64,000 nt of DNA from the NCBI RefSeq assembly GCF_012939995.1, contig NZ_SPMZ01000016.1, positions 55,746-119,745 on the forward strand, read 5' to 3'. Below are positions 39,869 to 52,112 of this stretch, one piece after another; within the stretch, counting starts at the first letter, position 1, and each line of letters starts with the position of its first letter. The notes beneath the pieces are model-generated. The model was not told the DNA's origin, made no database searches, and was given only the letters and a program-made list of their open reading frames with translations. This DNA is from Candidatus Competibacter phosphatis. GTDB lineage: Bacteria; Pseudomonadota; Gammaproteobacteria; Competibacterales; Competibacteraceae. A program made the position numbers and the translations under genes.

Positions 39869-40963
39869 GTGAGCCAGGCCATGCACGGCGGCAGAATTGA
39901 CTTGGCGTGCCTGACTTACGGCGGCGAGGCGCGGGACTGGCTCGATTTCAGCGTCAATCTCAATCCCTACGCGCCGCTGCTGAGTGCGACAATCTGGCGA
40001 CGGATCGGTGCCGCCGCCGGTTGCTACGGCGATCCCGCGGCGCGCGGACTGCAGGATCGCTTGAGCCAGTATTATGCGGTGCCCCCGCCATGCCTGCTGC
40101 CCACGGCCGGTGGGAGCGAGGCGCTATATCTGGCGACACGATTGTTCGCGGGCAAAACCGTGCTGGTGGCCGAGCCTGGGTTTGGCGATTACGCTCGGGC
40201 GGTGGCGGCGGGTGGTGGGATAGCCATTCGTCATGAGATCTTCCACCTGCACTTCAGCGGCACTCCCGCAGCCATTCTCGCCCGGCTCGACCGCGCCATC
40301 GCCGCTCATCGACCCGCCTGCGTGCTGTTGGGCAACCCCAATAACCCGACCGGTCACGGCATTCCGGCCCGCGAATTGGGCGCACTCATCCATGCCCACG
40401 ACTGCGCCTGGATCGTGGATGAAGCCTTCAGCGAGTTCGCTGGCGTGGACCCGCCGCATTCTTTGTTGCCGCGCCTGGCCGAGTTACCTCGTCTGCTGAT
40501 CGCCCACTCCCTGACCAAGAGCTTCGCCGTGCCGGGCTTGCGGATCGGCTTTCTCGCCACGGCCTCGCGCGCTTGGTTGGAGCGCCTGGCGGATCTGCAA
40601 CCGCCCTGGAGCGTGAGCAGCTTGGTCCAGAGCTGGGCTGAGATTGTGCTGGCCGCCGAGGCGCGGACGGCCTTGGAAGAGGGTCTACATCGACTGGCGC
40701 GGGCGCGGGCACACTTGCTCGCCGGCCTCGGTGCGATCGGTGGTTTGCGGCCATATCCCAGCGCCGCTAACTTCATTCTGGTCGAACTGCTGGGTGGACT
40801 CTCGACCGGCGAACTGTCGGAACGGCTGGCCGCGCGGCGCATCTTGATCCGGAGCTGCGATTCGTTTCACGGGCTGACGCCGGGTCGCTTCTTCCGGCTG
40901 GCGGTGCGTCGTCCCGCCGACAATGCCCGGTTGCTTGCCGCCCTGCGGGACTGCGTGCCATGA
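39869..40963 (+). CDS. cobD: threonine-phosphate decarboxylase (CobD/CobC type)
   Basis: A 364-residue PLP enzyme of the class I/II aminotransferase fold, making (R)-1-amino-2-propanol O-2-phosphate for the CbiB reaction. It has LDFSVNLNPYAP, GGSEALYLATRLF, LGNPNNPTGHGIP, WIVDEAFSEF and the PLP lysine in HSLTKSFAVPGLRIGF. The start is GTG 39869, with GGAGG at the proper distance. It is the last gene of the salvage unit. Confidence 0.93.
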   Translation: MSQAMHGGRIDLACLTYGGEARDWLDFSVNLNPYAPLLSATIWRRIGAAAGCYGDPAARGLQDRLSQYYAVPPPCLLPTAGGSEALYLATRLFAGKTVLVAEPGFGDYARAVAAGGGIAIRHEIFHLHFSGTPAAILARLDRAIAAHRPACVLLGNPNNPTGHGIPARELGALIHAHDCAWIVDEAFSEFAGVDPPHSLLPRLAELPRLLIAHSLTKSFAVPGLRIGFLATASRAWLERLADLQPPWSVSSLVQSWAEIVLAAEARTALEEGLHRLARARAHLLAGLGAIGGLRPYPSAANFILVELLGGLSTGELSERLAARRILIRSCDSFHGLTPGRFFRLAVRRPADNARLLAALRDCVP

Positions 40964-41063
40964 AGCGGCGTCCGCCAGCCAAAGATTCGCAGATGGAGCG
41001 GAAGGACTGGGCGAAGCCGTCCGGCCCTTCCGCGCGGCTTGCGATGGCAAGCGTCCGTCGGAA

Positions 41064-41483
41064 TTACCAGGTCAATGTTTTCGTGCCATCCTTGAACAGG
41101 GCGCTGCCGGTCAGCTCGGGTTTGCCCACCTGAATTCCCGGCAGCAGGTCGGCTTCCGCGACGCCGTAATGTTTCATGCACATCGGACAAGCGATGACCA
41201 CACCGCCTTTGCTCAGGATTTCACCCAGTTTCTTTTGCGGTTCGCCGTATTTCGTGGCGTTGGCCTTGGCGCCGACGAAGACGCCCTTATCGTTCAGAAA
41301 AACCGTCAGCGGGTGCCCCCGCTCCATTTGCGCCTTGCCGAAAGTGATCGCCATGTTGGCGCGATGAGCGTCGTCGGTGGTCATGTTCACGAACAGCGGG
41401 TCCGTGTCACCGGCGAACGCCGGCGCGATGATGCCGCCGACCAGCAGCGCCACGACGACCAGCAGATTTTGTAAAGCTTTCAT
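41064..41483 (-). CDS. exported DsrE-family protein
   Basis: A 139-residue protein with a signal peptide (LLVVVALLVGGIIAPAFAG, cleavage near residue 24) and a DsrE/DsrF-like fold: PLFVNMTTDDAHRANMAITF, HPLTVFLNDKGV and a C-terminal pair of Cys in IACPMCMKHYG (Cys99, Cys102). DsrE-like proteins bind or relay sulfur species; a periplasmic form could handle reduced sulfur or thiols, but this is inference. ATG 41483 has GAGGAGG upstream. It diverges from the PatZ-like gene. Confidence 0.85.
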   Translation of the reverse strand: MKALQNLLVVVALLVGGIIAPAFAGDTDPLFVNMTTDDAHRANMAITFGKAQMERGHPLTVFLNDKGVFVGAKANATKYGEPQKKLGEILSKGGVVIACPMCMKHYGVAEADLLPGIQVGKPELTGSALFKDGTKTLTW

Positions 41484-41699
41484 CCATGCCTCCTCATCGA
41501 ATGATTTTGGATAAAAAGTCATGACAGGCTCATGCCTGTCGGCAACGATTATCCCCCGGATGAAACCCTCGTTCACCTTACGGGATTGCATGGGGTTTCC
41601 ACCGCCGTCCGGCCGCTCGCCGGGATAGGCATCCGCAAGCGTTGCATTCCGCGCGGCCGCGCCGTATATCCAGAACCATCCAGGCCAGGAGCAACGACG

Positions 41700-44186
41700 A
41701 TGCCGACCCATCTTTCACGGTATTTGTTCGAACCCGACTCCGTCGCGCTGGTCGGCGCCAGCGAGCGACCCGGCTCGCCAGGCGCGGTGCTGACCCGCAA
41801 TGTGCTGGCCGGCGGCTTCAAGGGTGATCTGTTCCTGGTCAACCGCCGGCATCGACGCGTGCAGGGGGTGCCAGCCTTCCGGCATCTGTCCGAACTGCCG
41901 CGTACCCCGGAATTGGCGATCCTCGCCACACCCGCCACCACCCTCCCGGCGCTGCTGGCCGAGCTGGGTCGGCGCGGCACCGAGGTTGCGGTGGTCGTCA
42001 GCGCCGCCAATTCGGGTAAAACCAATAGGACGGCGGACCCGTATCCCGCCCTGCTCGCGGCGGCCAAACCGCACGGGCTGCGTGTGCTCGGCCCAGACAG
42101 TCTCGGCCTCATGGCGCCGCGCGCCGGTCTCAACGCCTCGCTCGGCCATCGTTTCCCGCCGCCCGGCCATCTGGCGCTGATTGCCCAGTCGGGGATGATG
42201 TTGACGCCGGTGCTGGAATGGATGGCCAGCCGGGGCATTGGCATCTCCGGCATGGTCGCGCTGGGCACCGGCATCGATATCGGTTTCGCCGAATTGTTGG
42301 ACGAATTCGCTGACGACCCCAACACCCAGGCCATCTTGCTGTGTCTGGAGGCGCTCCCCGTGGGCGCGGCGGGAACGAGTGTCGAAATCGCCCGATCCTT
42401 CCTGTCGGCGGCGCGGGCGGCGGCACGGGTCAAACCGGTGCTGGTGGTGCGCGCCGGTCGTGGCGGCGATCCGGTCTCGCATCAGAGTGACGCCGTATAC
42501 GACGCCGCTTTTCGCCGGGCCGGCATGCTGCGGGTGCAATCGCTGCGCGAGCTGTGCTGGGCCGCCGAGACGCTGGCGCTCGACCTGCCGGTAAACGGCG
42601 ACCGGTTGGCCATCGTCGGCAATAGCCGAGAACTGGGTCTGCTGGCCACCGATACCCTGCTGGCGGAAGGCGGGCGGCTGGCTCGGTTCTCGGGCGCGAC
42701 CGAAGCGGCGTTACGCCCGATTGTGCCGGGCGCCACGCCCGACAACCCGCTCGATCTGGGCCGCGACGCGGGCCGTTCCCGGTTCGCCGCCGTCCTGGAT
42801 ATCCTGCTGGAAGCGCCGGAAACCGACGGTGTGTTGATGCTGCACGCGCCAAACGCGCTGGTTGCGGTCGCCGATGGTGCCGCCGCCGCGATCGAAGCCA
42901 TCGAACGGTATCGCGCGCACGGTGGCCAACGACTGGGCATGTTGACCTGCTACTTGGATATCGACAATGCCCGCGCTGTTCGGCGGCGCCTGCTGGCGGC
43001 GCGCATTCCCGCCTACGACACGCCGAACGACGCGATCCGGGCTTTCATGCAGCGCTGGCGTCAGCAGCGGAACCGGATCGCGTTGCTGGAGACGCCGCCG
43101 GATCGGTCAGATCGGTTCGACGCCGACCCCACCGTCGCGCGCCGGATTCTTCGGCGAGCGCTGGCGGAAGGTCGCGAGCTCCTGAGCGCTTCGGAAACTT
43201 CGGCGTTGCTGACGATGTACGGTATCTCGCCGCAAACGGCGGCATCGGCTTCGACCGCCCAGCCCACCGCGCCGGTACTGCTGGATCTGGCGATTCGTAT
43301 GGTCGTCGATCCGGTGTTCGGACCCGTGCTGCTGCTGGGGCTGGGCGGAGGCGCCGCCGTTTTGTCCGACGAAGTCGTCGCCGTGTTGCCGCCGCTCGAT
43401 CCGGTATTGGCGCGGGCAGCGCTCGCGCAAACTCGAATCCAGCGATTGTTGCAAAGCGCCGACGCAGGCAAGGATTTGCTGGACGATGCGGTCCTATTGC
43501 TGGTCAAGGTGGCGCGGCTGATCGTCGATCTGGCTGAGATCGTCGAATTGGCACTGAACCCGATCGCGGTCACCGCCACCGGCGTGGCGATGGGCACCGC
43601 CAGGGTCCGCGTCGCGACCGCCATGGCGCCTGCTCACGGCCGGCTGGCGATTCGGCCCTATCCTCGGGAATTGGAGGAAACCCTGTCGCTGCCGGACGGT
43701 TCCACGCTGTGGATTCGTCCGGTGCGACCGGAGGATGAACCAGGCTTTATCGCCGGCTTCGCCCAGTTGTCGCGCGAAGAGGTACGGATGCGGTTCATGT
43801 ACGTGGTCAAGGAATTGACGCATGCCGATGCCGCCCGCTTGACCCGGATCGACTACGATCGGGAAATGGCGCTGGTGGCGCTGCGTCAGCGAGTCGGGCA
43901 GGCGCCCGGGCTCTGTGGCGTGGCGCGGTTCGGCCACGGCTTCGATCGCGCGCGGGCGGAATTCGCCATCGTGCTGTTGCGCGACGCCACCGGCATCGGT
44001 CTCGGTAGCCTGTTGTTGCGCCGGTTGATCGACCATGCCCGCCGTCAGGGCATCCGCGAGTTGTTCGGGGAAGTCCTGCGTGACAACGAGTCGATGCTGA
44101 AACTGTGCCGGGCGATGGGTTTCACCGTCCGGGCCTGTCCCGACGATCCCGGCGTGATGATCGCTGCCCTGCCGCTAACCGGCTAG
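41700..44186 (+). CDS. PatZ-like protein acetyltransferase with degenerate acyl-CoA synthetase
   Basis: An 828-residue protein. The N-terminal 500 or so residues match NDP-forming acyl-CoA synthetases (YLFEPDSVALVGASERPGS, ALIAQSGMM). The last 155 or so residues are a GNAT acetyltransferase (LWIRPVRPEDEPGFIAGF, IGLGSLLLRRLIDHARRQG). Relatives (PatZ/Pat) acetylate lysines on metabolic enzymes such as Acs. The intervening ATP-grasp region is shortened: the usual Lys-containing segment before the VVDPVFGPVLLLGLGGG block is replaced by a short Ala/Ser/Thr-rich linker. Start ATG 41700 has AGGAG upstream. Confidence 0.88.
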   Translation: MPTHLSRYLFEPDSVALVGASERPGSPGAVLTRNVLAGGFKGDLFLVNRRHRRVQGVPAFRHLSELPRTPELAILATPATTLPALLAELGRRGTEVAVVVSAANSGKTNRTADPYPALLAAAKPHGLRVLGPDSLGLMAPRAGLNASLGHRFPPPGHLALIAQSGMMLTPVLEWMASRGIGISGMVALGTGIDIGFAELLDEFADDPNTQAILLCLEALPVGAAGTSVEIARSFLSAARAAARVKPVLVVRAGRGGDPVSHQSDAVYDAAFRRAGMLRVQSLRELCWAAETLALDLPVNGDRLAIVGNSRELGLLATDTLLAEGGRLARFSGATEAALRPIVPGATPDNPLDLGRDAGRSRFAAVLDILLEAPETDGVLMLHAPNALVAVADGAAAAIEAIERYRAHGGQRLGMLTCYLDIDNARAVRRRLLAARIPAYDTPNDAIRAFMQRWRQQRNRIALLETPPDRSDRFDADPTVARRILRRALAEGRELLSASETSALLTMYGISPQTAASASTAQPTAPVLLDLAIRMVVDPVFGPVLLLGLGGGAAVLSDEVVAVLPPLDPVLARAALAQTRIQRLLQSADAGKDLLDDAVLLLVKVARLIVDLAEIVELALNPIAVTATGVAMGTARVRVATAMAPAHGRLAIRPYPRELEETLSLPDGSTLWIRPVRPEDEPGFIAGFAQLSREEVRMRFMYVVKELTHADAARLTRIDYDREMALVALRQRVGQAPGLCGVARFGHGFDRARAEFAIVLLRDATGIGLGSLLLRRLIDHARRQGIRELFGEVLRDNESMLKLCRAMGFTVRACPDDPGVMIAALPLTG

Positions 44187-44719
44187 AACTGCAAGACCAG
44201 CGTCGCCAGGCCGCTGCCCAGCAGCGCCCCGGCCAGCACATCGCTGGGATAGTGTAGACCGAGCACCACCCGCGACAACGCTACCAGCACGGTGAACGGC
44301 ACCACCAGCCAGGCCAGCGCGGGGTAGGCGCAAACCGCCACGATGCTGAACGACACCGCGTGCAGAGTGTGACCCGAGGGGAAGCTGTACTCGTCCAGTG
44401 GCGCCACCGAAGCCCGGATATGATCGTGGCGAGCGCAGGGCCGCAAGCGGGTGGTGCGGGATTTCAGCCACTTGTACAGCGCCAGCGCCAATGTCCCAGC
44501 CACCAGCATCCGTGCCACCACCGGCAAGGCCGTTTCGCCCAGAACGAACAGCAATGCCAGCATCAAGGTGTACCAGAACACGCCGTCGCCCAGACGACTG
44601 ACCACAGCGAACAGCCGTTCCAACCCACGGCGCTGGCTGGCCCGGTTGAACCGTAGGCACCAGGCCAGATCCAGTTCCGCCAACCGTCGCAGCGGCATTG
44701 CTTCATGGACTCTGTTCAT
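44183..44719 (-). CDS. PAP2-family phosphatase
   Basis: A 178-residue membrane phosphatase of the PAP2/PgpB-like family. The three catalytic motifs are intact: KSRTTRLRP, PSGHTLHA and SRVVLGLHYPSDV. About five hydrophobic segments are visible. The start ATG 44719 lies inside the last codons of the upstream glycosyltransferase gene (ATGA overlap), so the two are probably co-translated and may act on the same lipid. The stop overlaps the end of the convergent PatZ-like gene. Confidence 0.9.
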   Translation of the reverse strand: MNRVHEAMPLRRLAELDLAWCLRFNRASQRRGLERLFAVVSRLGDGVFWYTLMLALLFVLGETALPVVARMLVAGTLALALYKWLKSRTTRLRPCARHDHIRASVAPLDEYSFPSGHTLHAVSFSIVAVCAYPALAWLVVPFTVLVALSRVVLGLHYPSDVLAGALLGSGLATLVLQF

Positions 44720-45906
44720 GGGGTTTGCTCCTCGTGGACCGACTCCAAATACCATTGCTCCAACCGTTGATAAATGCGCTCCCAATCGAACGCCAGCACC
44801 GCTTGGCGGGCCGCCTGCCCCAGGGTCCAACGGAGCGCGGAGTCGCCGGCCAGCCGACTCGCCGACTCGATGAACGCGGCCGGATCGTCGCACGGCGCCA
44901 GCAGACCGCTTTGGTCGTGGACGATGTGGCGGTGGGCGGCGGCGTAGTCGAAGGCCACCACCGCCAGCCCGCTGGCCATCGCTTCCAGGGTGACGTTGCC
45001 GAAGGTTTCGGTCAGGCTGGGGAATAGGAAGAGATCGGCCGACGCGTAATGCGCCGCCAGATCCGCGCCGATACGCATCCCCGGGAACACGATTTCGGGA
45101 TGGCGAGCTTGCAGCCGCGCCGCCAGGGGGCCGTCACCGACCAATACCAGGCGGGTCGCGGGACGGATCGCGCGCAAGGCTCGGTATGCCGTCAATACCA
45201 ATTGCAGGTTTTTTTCCGCCGCCAGCCGGCCCACGTACAAGGCCACCGGATCGCTTGGGCTCGCTCCCCAGCTCCGGCGCAGCGCCGGATCGCGATGGGC
45301 AGGATCGAACAGTCGGGTGTCCACGCCGCGCGCCAGCACCCGCAGTCGATGAAAGCCCAAGGTTCGCAGTTCCGTCGCCAGTTCCTCGGTCGGTACCAGC
45401 GTGCAGTCGGTGCGGTTATGGAAACGGCGCAGGTAGGCGACGATGGAGCGCGCCAGCAAGCCCATGCCGTAATGCCGGCTGTAGGCGTGAAAGTTGGTGT
45501 GAAAGCCGGAAAAGACCCGTAGGCGCAGACGGCGGGCCACCGCCAGCGCCGAATGACCCAGCGGACCCTCGGTCACGATATGCACCACATCCGGCGGAGC
45601 CTGACGCCAGCGCTCCAGCAGCAGGCGGCCAGCGGGAAAACCGATGCGCATTTCCCGGTAGAACGGGATGGCGGCGCCGGCCACCGGCCACACGTCCAAC
45701 GCTCCGTCGCGGCGGGGATCGTCGCGCGGATGCTGGCGCGGCCGGATCAACTGCACGGCATGGCCGCGAGCGAGCAGGCCATCGACCAGCCGGCCGACGG
45801 TCATGGCCACCCCATTGACCTCGGGGCCATAGGTTTCCGTGACTATGCCGACCCGCAGCCGACGCAAACCGGCGTTGGGAAACAGCGGGGAAGGGATAGC
45901 GATCAT
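44716..45906 (-). CDS. GT4-type glycosyltransferase
   Basis: A 396-residue GT-B glycosyltransferase of family 4. It has VGIVTETYGPEVNGVAMTV, a FSGFHTNFHAYSRHYG acceptor segment typical of mannosyl- or sulfoquinovosyl-lipid transferases, and the donor-site regions VALYVGRLAAEKNLQ and FLFPSLTETFGNVTLEAMASG with the EX7E glutamates. The product may be a glycolipid; the acceptor is unproven. It overlaps the PAP2 gene. Confidence 0.9.
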   Translation of the reverse strand: MIAIPSPLFPNAGLRRLRVGIVTETYGPEVNGVAMTVGRLVDGLLARGHAVQLIRPRQHPRDDPRRDGALDVWPVAGAAIPFYREMRIGFPAGRLLLERWRQAPPDVVHIVTEGPLGHSALAVARRLRLRVFSGFHTNFHAYSRHYGMGLLARSIVAYLRRFHNRTDCTLVPTEELATELRTLGFHRLRVLARGVDTRLFDPAHRDPALRRSWGASPSDPVALYVGRLAAEKNLQLVLTAYRALRAIRPATRLVLVGDGPLAARLQARHPEIVFPGMRIGADLAAHYASADLFLFPSLTETFGNVTLEAMASGLAVVAFDYAAAHRHIVHDQSGLLAPCDDPAAFIESASRLAGDSALRWTLGQAARQAVLAFDWERIYQRLEQWYLESVHEEQTP

Positions 45907-46016
45907 GCCGGTACTATGGCCGGTTCGCGCAAAATTTTTATGAAGCCGGGATGATCATCCGATGACAGCGCGTGGAGCGGGCAAGGAGCCTCCGAACCCG
46001 GTCCGAGAAGCTTAGC

Positions 46017-46772
46017 TTAACGGCCGGGCGGACTCGGTGATGGCAAGCGGCGCGACAAATCGGGGAACCACACCTCGCCGGGTAGCAGACGCTGGGTCAC
46101 GCCTCGGTAGGTGGCGCCATCCTGGATCAGTTCGACGAAGGGTCGAGGCGATGGGCAGAGCAGGAACAGTCCGACAACGGTCAGATAGAGCAGCACCGTG
46201 CCGATGGGCTGGTTGAGGCTGCCCAGGCTGAGCGCGGTGCCAAAGGAACTTTTCAGTAGTTTCTTGCCGAGCAGATCGACGCTGTAGAACTCATCCAGCA
46301 GCAGATGGACGATAAATCCCAGGGTGACGAAGGCGCCGCAAAGCCAGGCATGGATCACGGACGCATTGAAGGCATGGTAGGCGATGAGGGTGGTGGCCAG
46401 ACCGAAACCGATACCCGCCGGAATCGAATGAATCAAGCCGCGATGGACGGTGAGGCGATCGAGCAGAGCGAATATGCCGTAACGAAGCAGCAGGAAACAG
46501 CCCAACCACAGCACCAGCAGTTCCACCAGCGAATAGCGCTGTCCGAAAGTGAAGACCAGCAGGAATCCCGCCACCACCGCTAGTGCCGCGAAGGCAATGC
46601 GGACCGGGATCGAGTTCGGCGAATCGATGTCGGGCAGCAGGCCGCCGATCACCCCCAGCACGAAATAGCCGATCACCGCCTGATGAGGGAACATCCCGGT
46701 CATCACCAGCGCGGTGGCGGTTACGCCGCTGACCGCCATCGCGCCCATCAGATGGGTGTTGAAATTCGCCAT
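46017..46772 (-). CDS. YdjM-like membrane-bound metal-dependent hydrolase
   Basis: A 251-residue inner-membrane protein of the YdjM/DUF457 family. It starts MANFNTHLMGAMAVSG with the metal-ligand His, followed by GLLPDIDSPNS and HRGLIHSIPAGIGFG, and a later LGFIVHLLLDEFYSVDLLGK. Six or so membrane helices are present. The family is linked to DNA-damage regulation in E. coli, but no LexA-type site is visible to me here. It is followed on the same strand by the DUF2333 gene upstream. Confidence 0.85.
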   Translation of the reverse strand: MANFNTHLMGAMAVSGVTATALVMTGMFPHQAVIGYFVLGVIGGLLPDIDSPNSIPVRIAFAALAVVAGFLLVFTFGQRYSLVELLVLWLGCFLLLRYGIFALLDRLTVHRGLIHSIPAGIGFGLATTLIAYHAFNASVIHAWLCGAFVTLGFIVHLLLDEFYSVDLLGKKLLKSSFGTALSLGSLNQPIGTVLLYLTVVGLFLLCPSPRPFVELIQDGATYRGVTQRLLPGEVWFPDLSRRLPSPSPPGR

Positions 46773-46796
46773 CCCTACGTCTTACCCCTCGCGTTC

Positions 46797-47878
46797 TTAG
46801 CCTTGCTCCAGCAGATTGCGCAGATCGATGATCGAGGCGTTGGCGCGCGAGATGTACGAGCCCATGATCAAAGAGTGATTCGCCATGGGTCCGAATCCGG
46901 TGCCGTTGAGAATGATCGGGCTCCAGATAAAACTCTGGGTGTTTTCCAACTCGCGAATGATTTGCTGAAAGGACGTCAAGGCGTTCTTCTTTTCGAGCAC
47001 GTCGCGGAAATCGATTTCCAGCGCCTTCAAGGTGTGCAGCAGCGCCCAGGAATAGCCGCGCGCCTCGAAGAAGATATCATCGATCTGCAACCACGGAGTT
47101 TTGACTTCGACTTCATTCGGCGTAGGCGTCGACTGGTGGGCATGAATATCGCCGGCCAGATCGGTATTGATGCGCGTCTGTCCGACGCTGGCTGCCAGTC
47201 GTTGCGCCAAACTGCCCAGTCGTTTTTTCGACCACCGCCAGATAGGCATTCATATTATCGGCGCGGGTGAAGAATTGCCCGTCATAGGCTTTTTTCGTCC
47301 GCGAGTCGGTCCAGATAGTGATACAGCGCCTTGATGCCGTCGCGGTATTCCGATTCGGTCGCCGGAAAAATCCAATGGTTCGAGTCGTAATTGAACTTCG
47401 GTTCGGCGGTCTGCAAATCCTTGTCCTCGACTGACTGGGTCTGGGCACGGCTGAAATCGTTGCGCATGGCCCGGGTCAGGTCGCGCAGTTCGGTCAGCGC
47501 CCCGAATTCCCAATTGGGGATGTTATCCAGGTAGACGCCGGGCGGCGTGACATCGTTGCTGAGATAGCCGCCCGGTTTATCCAGCAGGGTTTCGGCGATG
47601 CGAATCGCCGTGGCGGTGGTTACATAACCCGGCACCAGTTTTTTCGGTTCGTTATGGGCTTTTTCCAGGGCATTTTTGTGCACGTCGAACTCACCGGGCG
47701 AGCGTGACCAGATGAAGCCCAGCACGATGACGACGATGACGTAGGTGGTCAGAAACAGACCGAGGGTCCACCATAGCCCTTTTTCTTTCCAGGTGCGCGG
47801 ATGGTAGTACGTCGCCACTTTGGTGACTTTGTTGCCCAAGTTCGATTTTTTCGCGGATGCGGAGTCTTGCGGGTCCAT
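46797..47878 (-). CDS. DUF2333 family protein (two apparent frameshifts)
   Basis: The first frame starts at ATG 47878 and contains one membrane segment (WTLGLFLTTYVIVVIVLGFIW), then AETLLDKPGGYLSNDVTPPG and the soluble domain. Runs of six bases at 47290-47295 and 47223-47228 each break the frame. With five each, the text reads LADEKAYDGQFF and VVEKRLGSLAQ and runs to LRNLLEQG, 359 residues, divisible by three after both corrections. The family is membrane-anchored with an unknown periplasmic role. Confidence 0.85.
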
Positions 47879-47920
47879 TTCGTATTCCTTGGTTCGCTAG
47901 TCGGAATGGGTTCCAGGAGT

Positions 47921-50686
<2,766 letters not shown>

Positions 50687-50811
50687 GGCGATTATCAATA
50701 GTCTGGAGGATCGGCGGCCTATGATCGTTCGGAATCACGGCATGATAAGGATTGTAGGAAACGCAGTATAACCCAGCTTGCTGGCGGTGAAGCCCGCGCC
50801 CGGCGGCAAAG

Positions 50812-50837
50812 AAAAACCCGCCGGCCGGCGGGTTTTT
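50812..50837. terminator. bidirectional intrinsic terminator
   Basis: The 26 bases are a perfect palindrome: A5, then CCCGCCGG, then CCGGCGGG and T5. Both strands give a GC-rich stem with a T-run. It lies downstream of the lipoprotein gene (50863-51508) and upstream of valS on the minus strand, so it mainly ends the lipoprotein transcript. Confidence 0.85.
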
Positions 50838-50862
50838 CAAGGAACGACCCAACGAGCGGCGT

Positions 50863-51508
50863 CTATTTTTTCTTGGCGGATTTCTTGGTCGCCGCCGGTT
50901 CCACGGAGATCGCCAGTTCCTCGACGTAGGTGAGCAGCACCTGGTCGCCGACATTGAGCCGACCGATGTTGACATCGGCTGGCGCTTTTACGGTCAAGGC
51001 GTTTTGCGGACCTGGAAGATAATCTTGCGGGTCTTGGGGTCGATCGCCAGGATATTGGCGATGATTTCGACGGTGTTGCGTACGCTGCCCGCCGGCCTTT
51101 GCCCTAGCGCGGCACGGTCGCCGCTCAGGGTTTCCCGGCGCGAGGTGATTCCACCGGTGGTATTCTGATTGATCCGTACCGCCACGGCCTCGGTGTATCT
51201 CATCACCACTTGGTCACCCACTCGAACCTGGGGCAGATTGCGCACCTCGTCGCCGACATGAACGGTAAAGGGCTGGCCGCCTTTCTGCTTGAGTGTCACC
51301 GTCCGGCTTTTCAGATCGACCGCCCGCACCGTTGCGGTCACGGTAATGGTTTCGCTGTCGGCGATTTTCGGTGCCGGCGCCATTTCCTGCTGGGGAGCGG
51401 GCGCTTTTTCCATTGCCGCCTTGTTTTTGTCCTGGCCCATCATGTTGGCGCAGCCACGGTCGTTAGCAGACTCACCATGCCCAGAACGGCCACGATACGT
51501 TCTTTCAT
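50863..51508 (-). CDS. hypothetical lipoprotein (two apparent frameshifts)
   Basis: The gene starts at ATG 51508 behind AAGGAG. Two one-base deletions in G runs, near 51454 and 51011, break it. Restoring both gives a 215-residue protein with the lipobox-like TVGCANMMGQDK, a Pro/Ala-rich linker and beta-rich sequence in which the pattern D-L-K-S-R-T-V-T-L and VGDEVRNLPQVRVGDQV is followed by IDPKTRKIIFQ and NVGDQVLLTYVEEL, so two related halves are present. It ends AATKKSAKKK. The family is unknown; a surface or periplasmic binding role is a guess. The restored length is divisible by three. Confidence 0.65.
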
Positions 51509-51722
51509 GATACTTTTCTCCTTGGCGAGGGGTTGGTTCCCTCGAATAAACACGGTTGGGAAATCGAAACGGACTAATCGCTTACCTGAAGAGTGTTGCG
51601 GTCGCCCGACGCGATCGCAAGCAAAACTCGCGCGGAGTATAGCGGTACGGCGGTTGCCTGGCTCGGGATTTCGCGGGGCCAGGGCAGCGTTCGACCCGAC
51701 CCGCGCGGAGCGTCATTCGGCG

Positions 51723-52112
51723 TCACAGCTTACTGAGTTGCGCATTGATCTCGGCGCTTAGGCGCTGCACCCAACCGTTGTAGTTGCTGTGAATGTTGAC
51801 GCCGTCGTAATCCAGGTTGTTGCTGTCCCGGTACAGGATGCTGTAGGTCACCCGGTCATAGGGAATTTCGACCTGAGCCATGTGACTGCGCAGATAGAGC
51901 GTGCCGATGATCAGGCCGGGCCGGACGACTTTCATCTGCCAACCCTGCGCCGCTCCCGCCCGCAGGATGGCGCCGCGCACGTCGCCCAGCGAATAGCCGC
52001 GAGTGTCGGTCGTCACCGGCATGTTCTCGATGTTGTAGACCGGATTGCTGCGGCAGCCCACCAAGACCAAGGCCAGCAGGAACGCCAACGGGACCCATGT
52101 TCTCGGAATCAT
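51723..52112 (-). CDS. lipoprotein at the end of the aryl polyene operon
   Basis: A 129-residue protein with a lipoprotein signal peptide (FLLALVLVGC, Cys20) and a short periplasmic domain (IENMPVTTDTRGYSLGDVRGAI, VEIPYDRVTYSILY). It overlaps the preceding GT2 gene by four bases (ATGA) and is the last gene of the long operon. The overlap implies a role with the polyene machinery, perhaps in outer-membrane placement. The family is not recognised. Confidence 0.75.
   Translation of the reverse strand: MIPRTWVPLAFLLALVLVGCRSNPVYNIENMPVTTDTRGYSLGDVRGAILRAGAAQGWQMKVVRPGLIIGTLYLRSHMAQVEIPYDRVTYSILYRDSNNLDYDGVNIHSNYNGWVQRLSAEINAQLSKL

Noticed and set aside
41532..41699. Upstream start for the PatZ-like gene at 41532
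   Set aside because: The extra 56 residues are not family-like and overlap the probable promoter. ATG 41700 has an AGGAG site.
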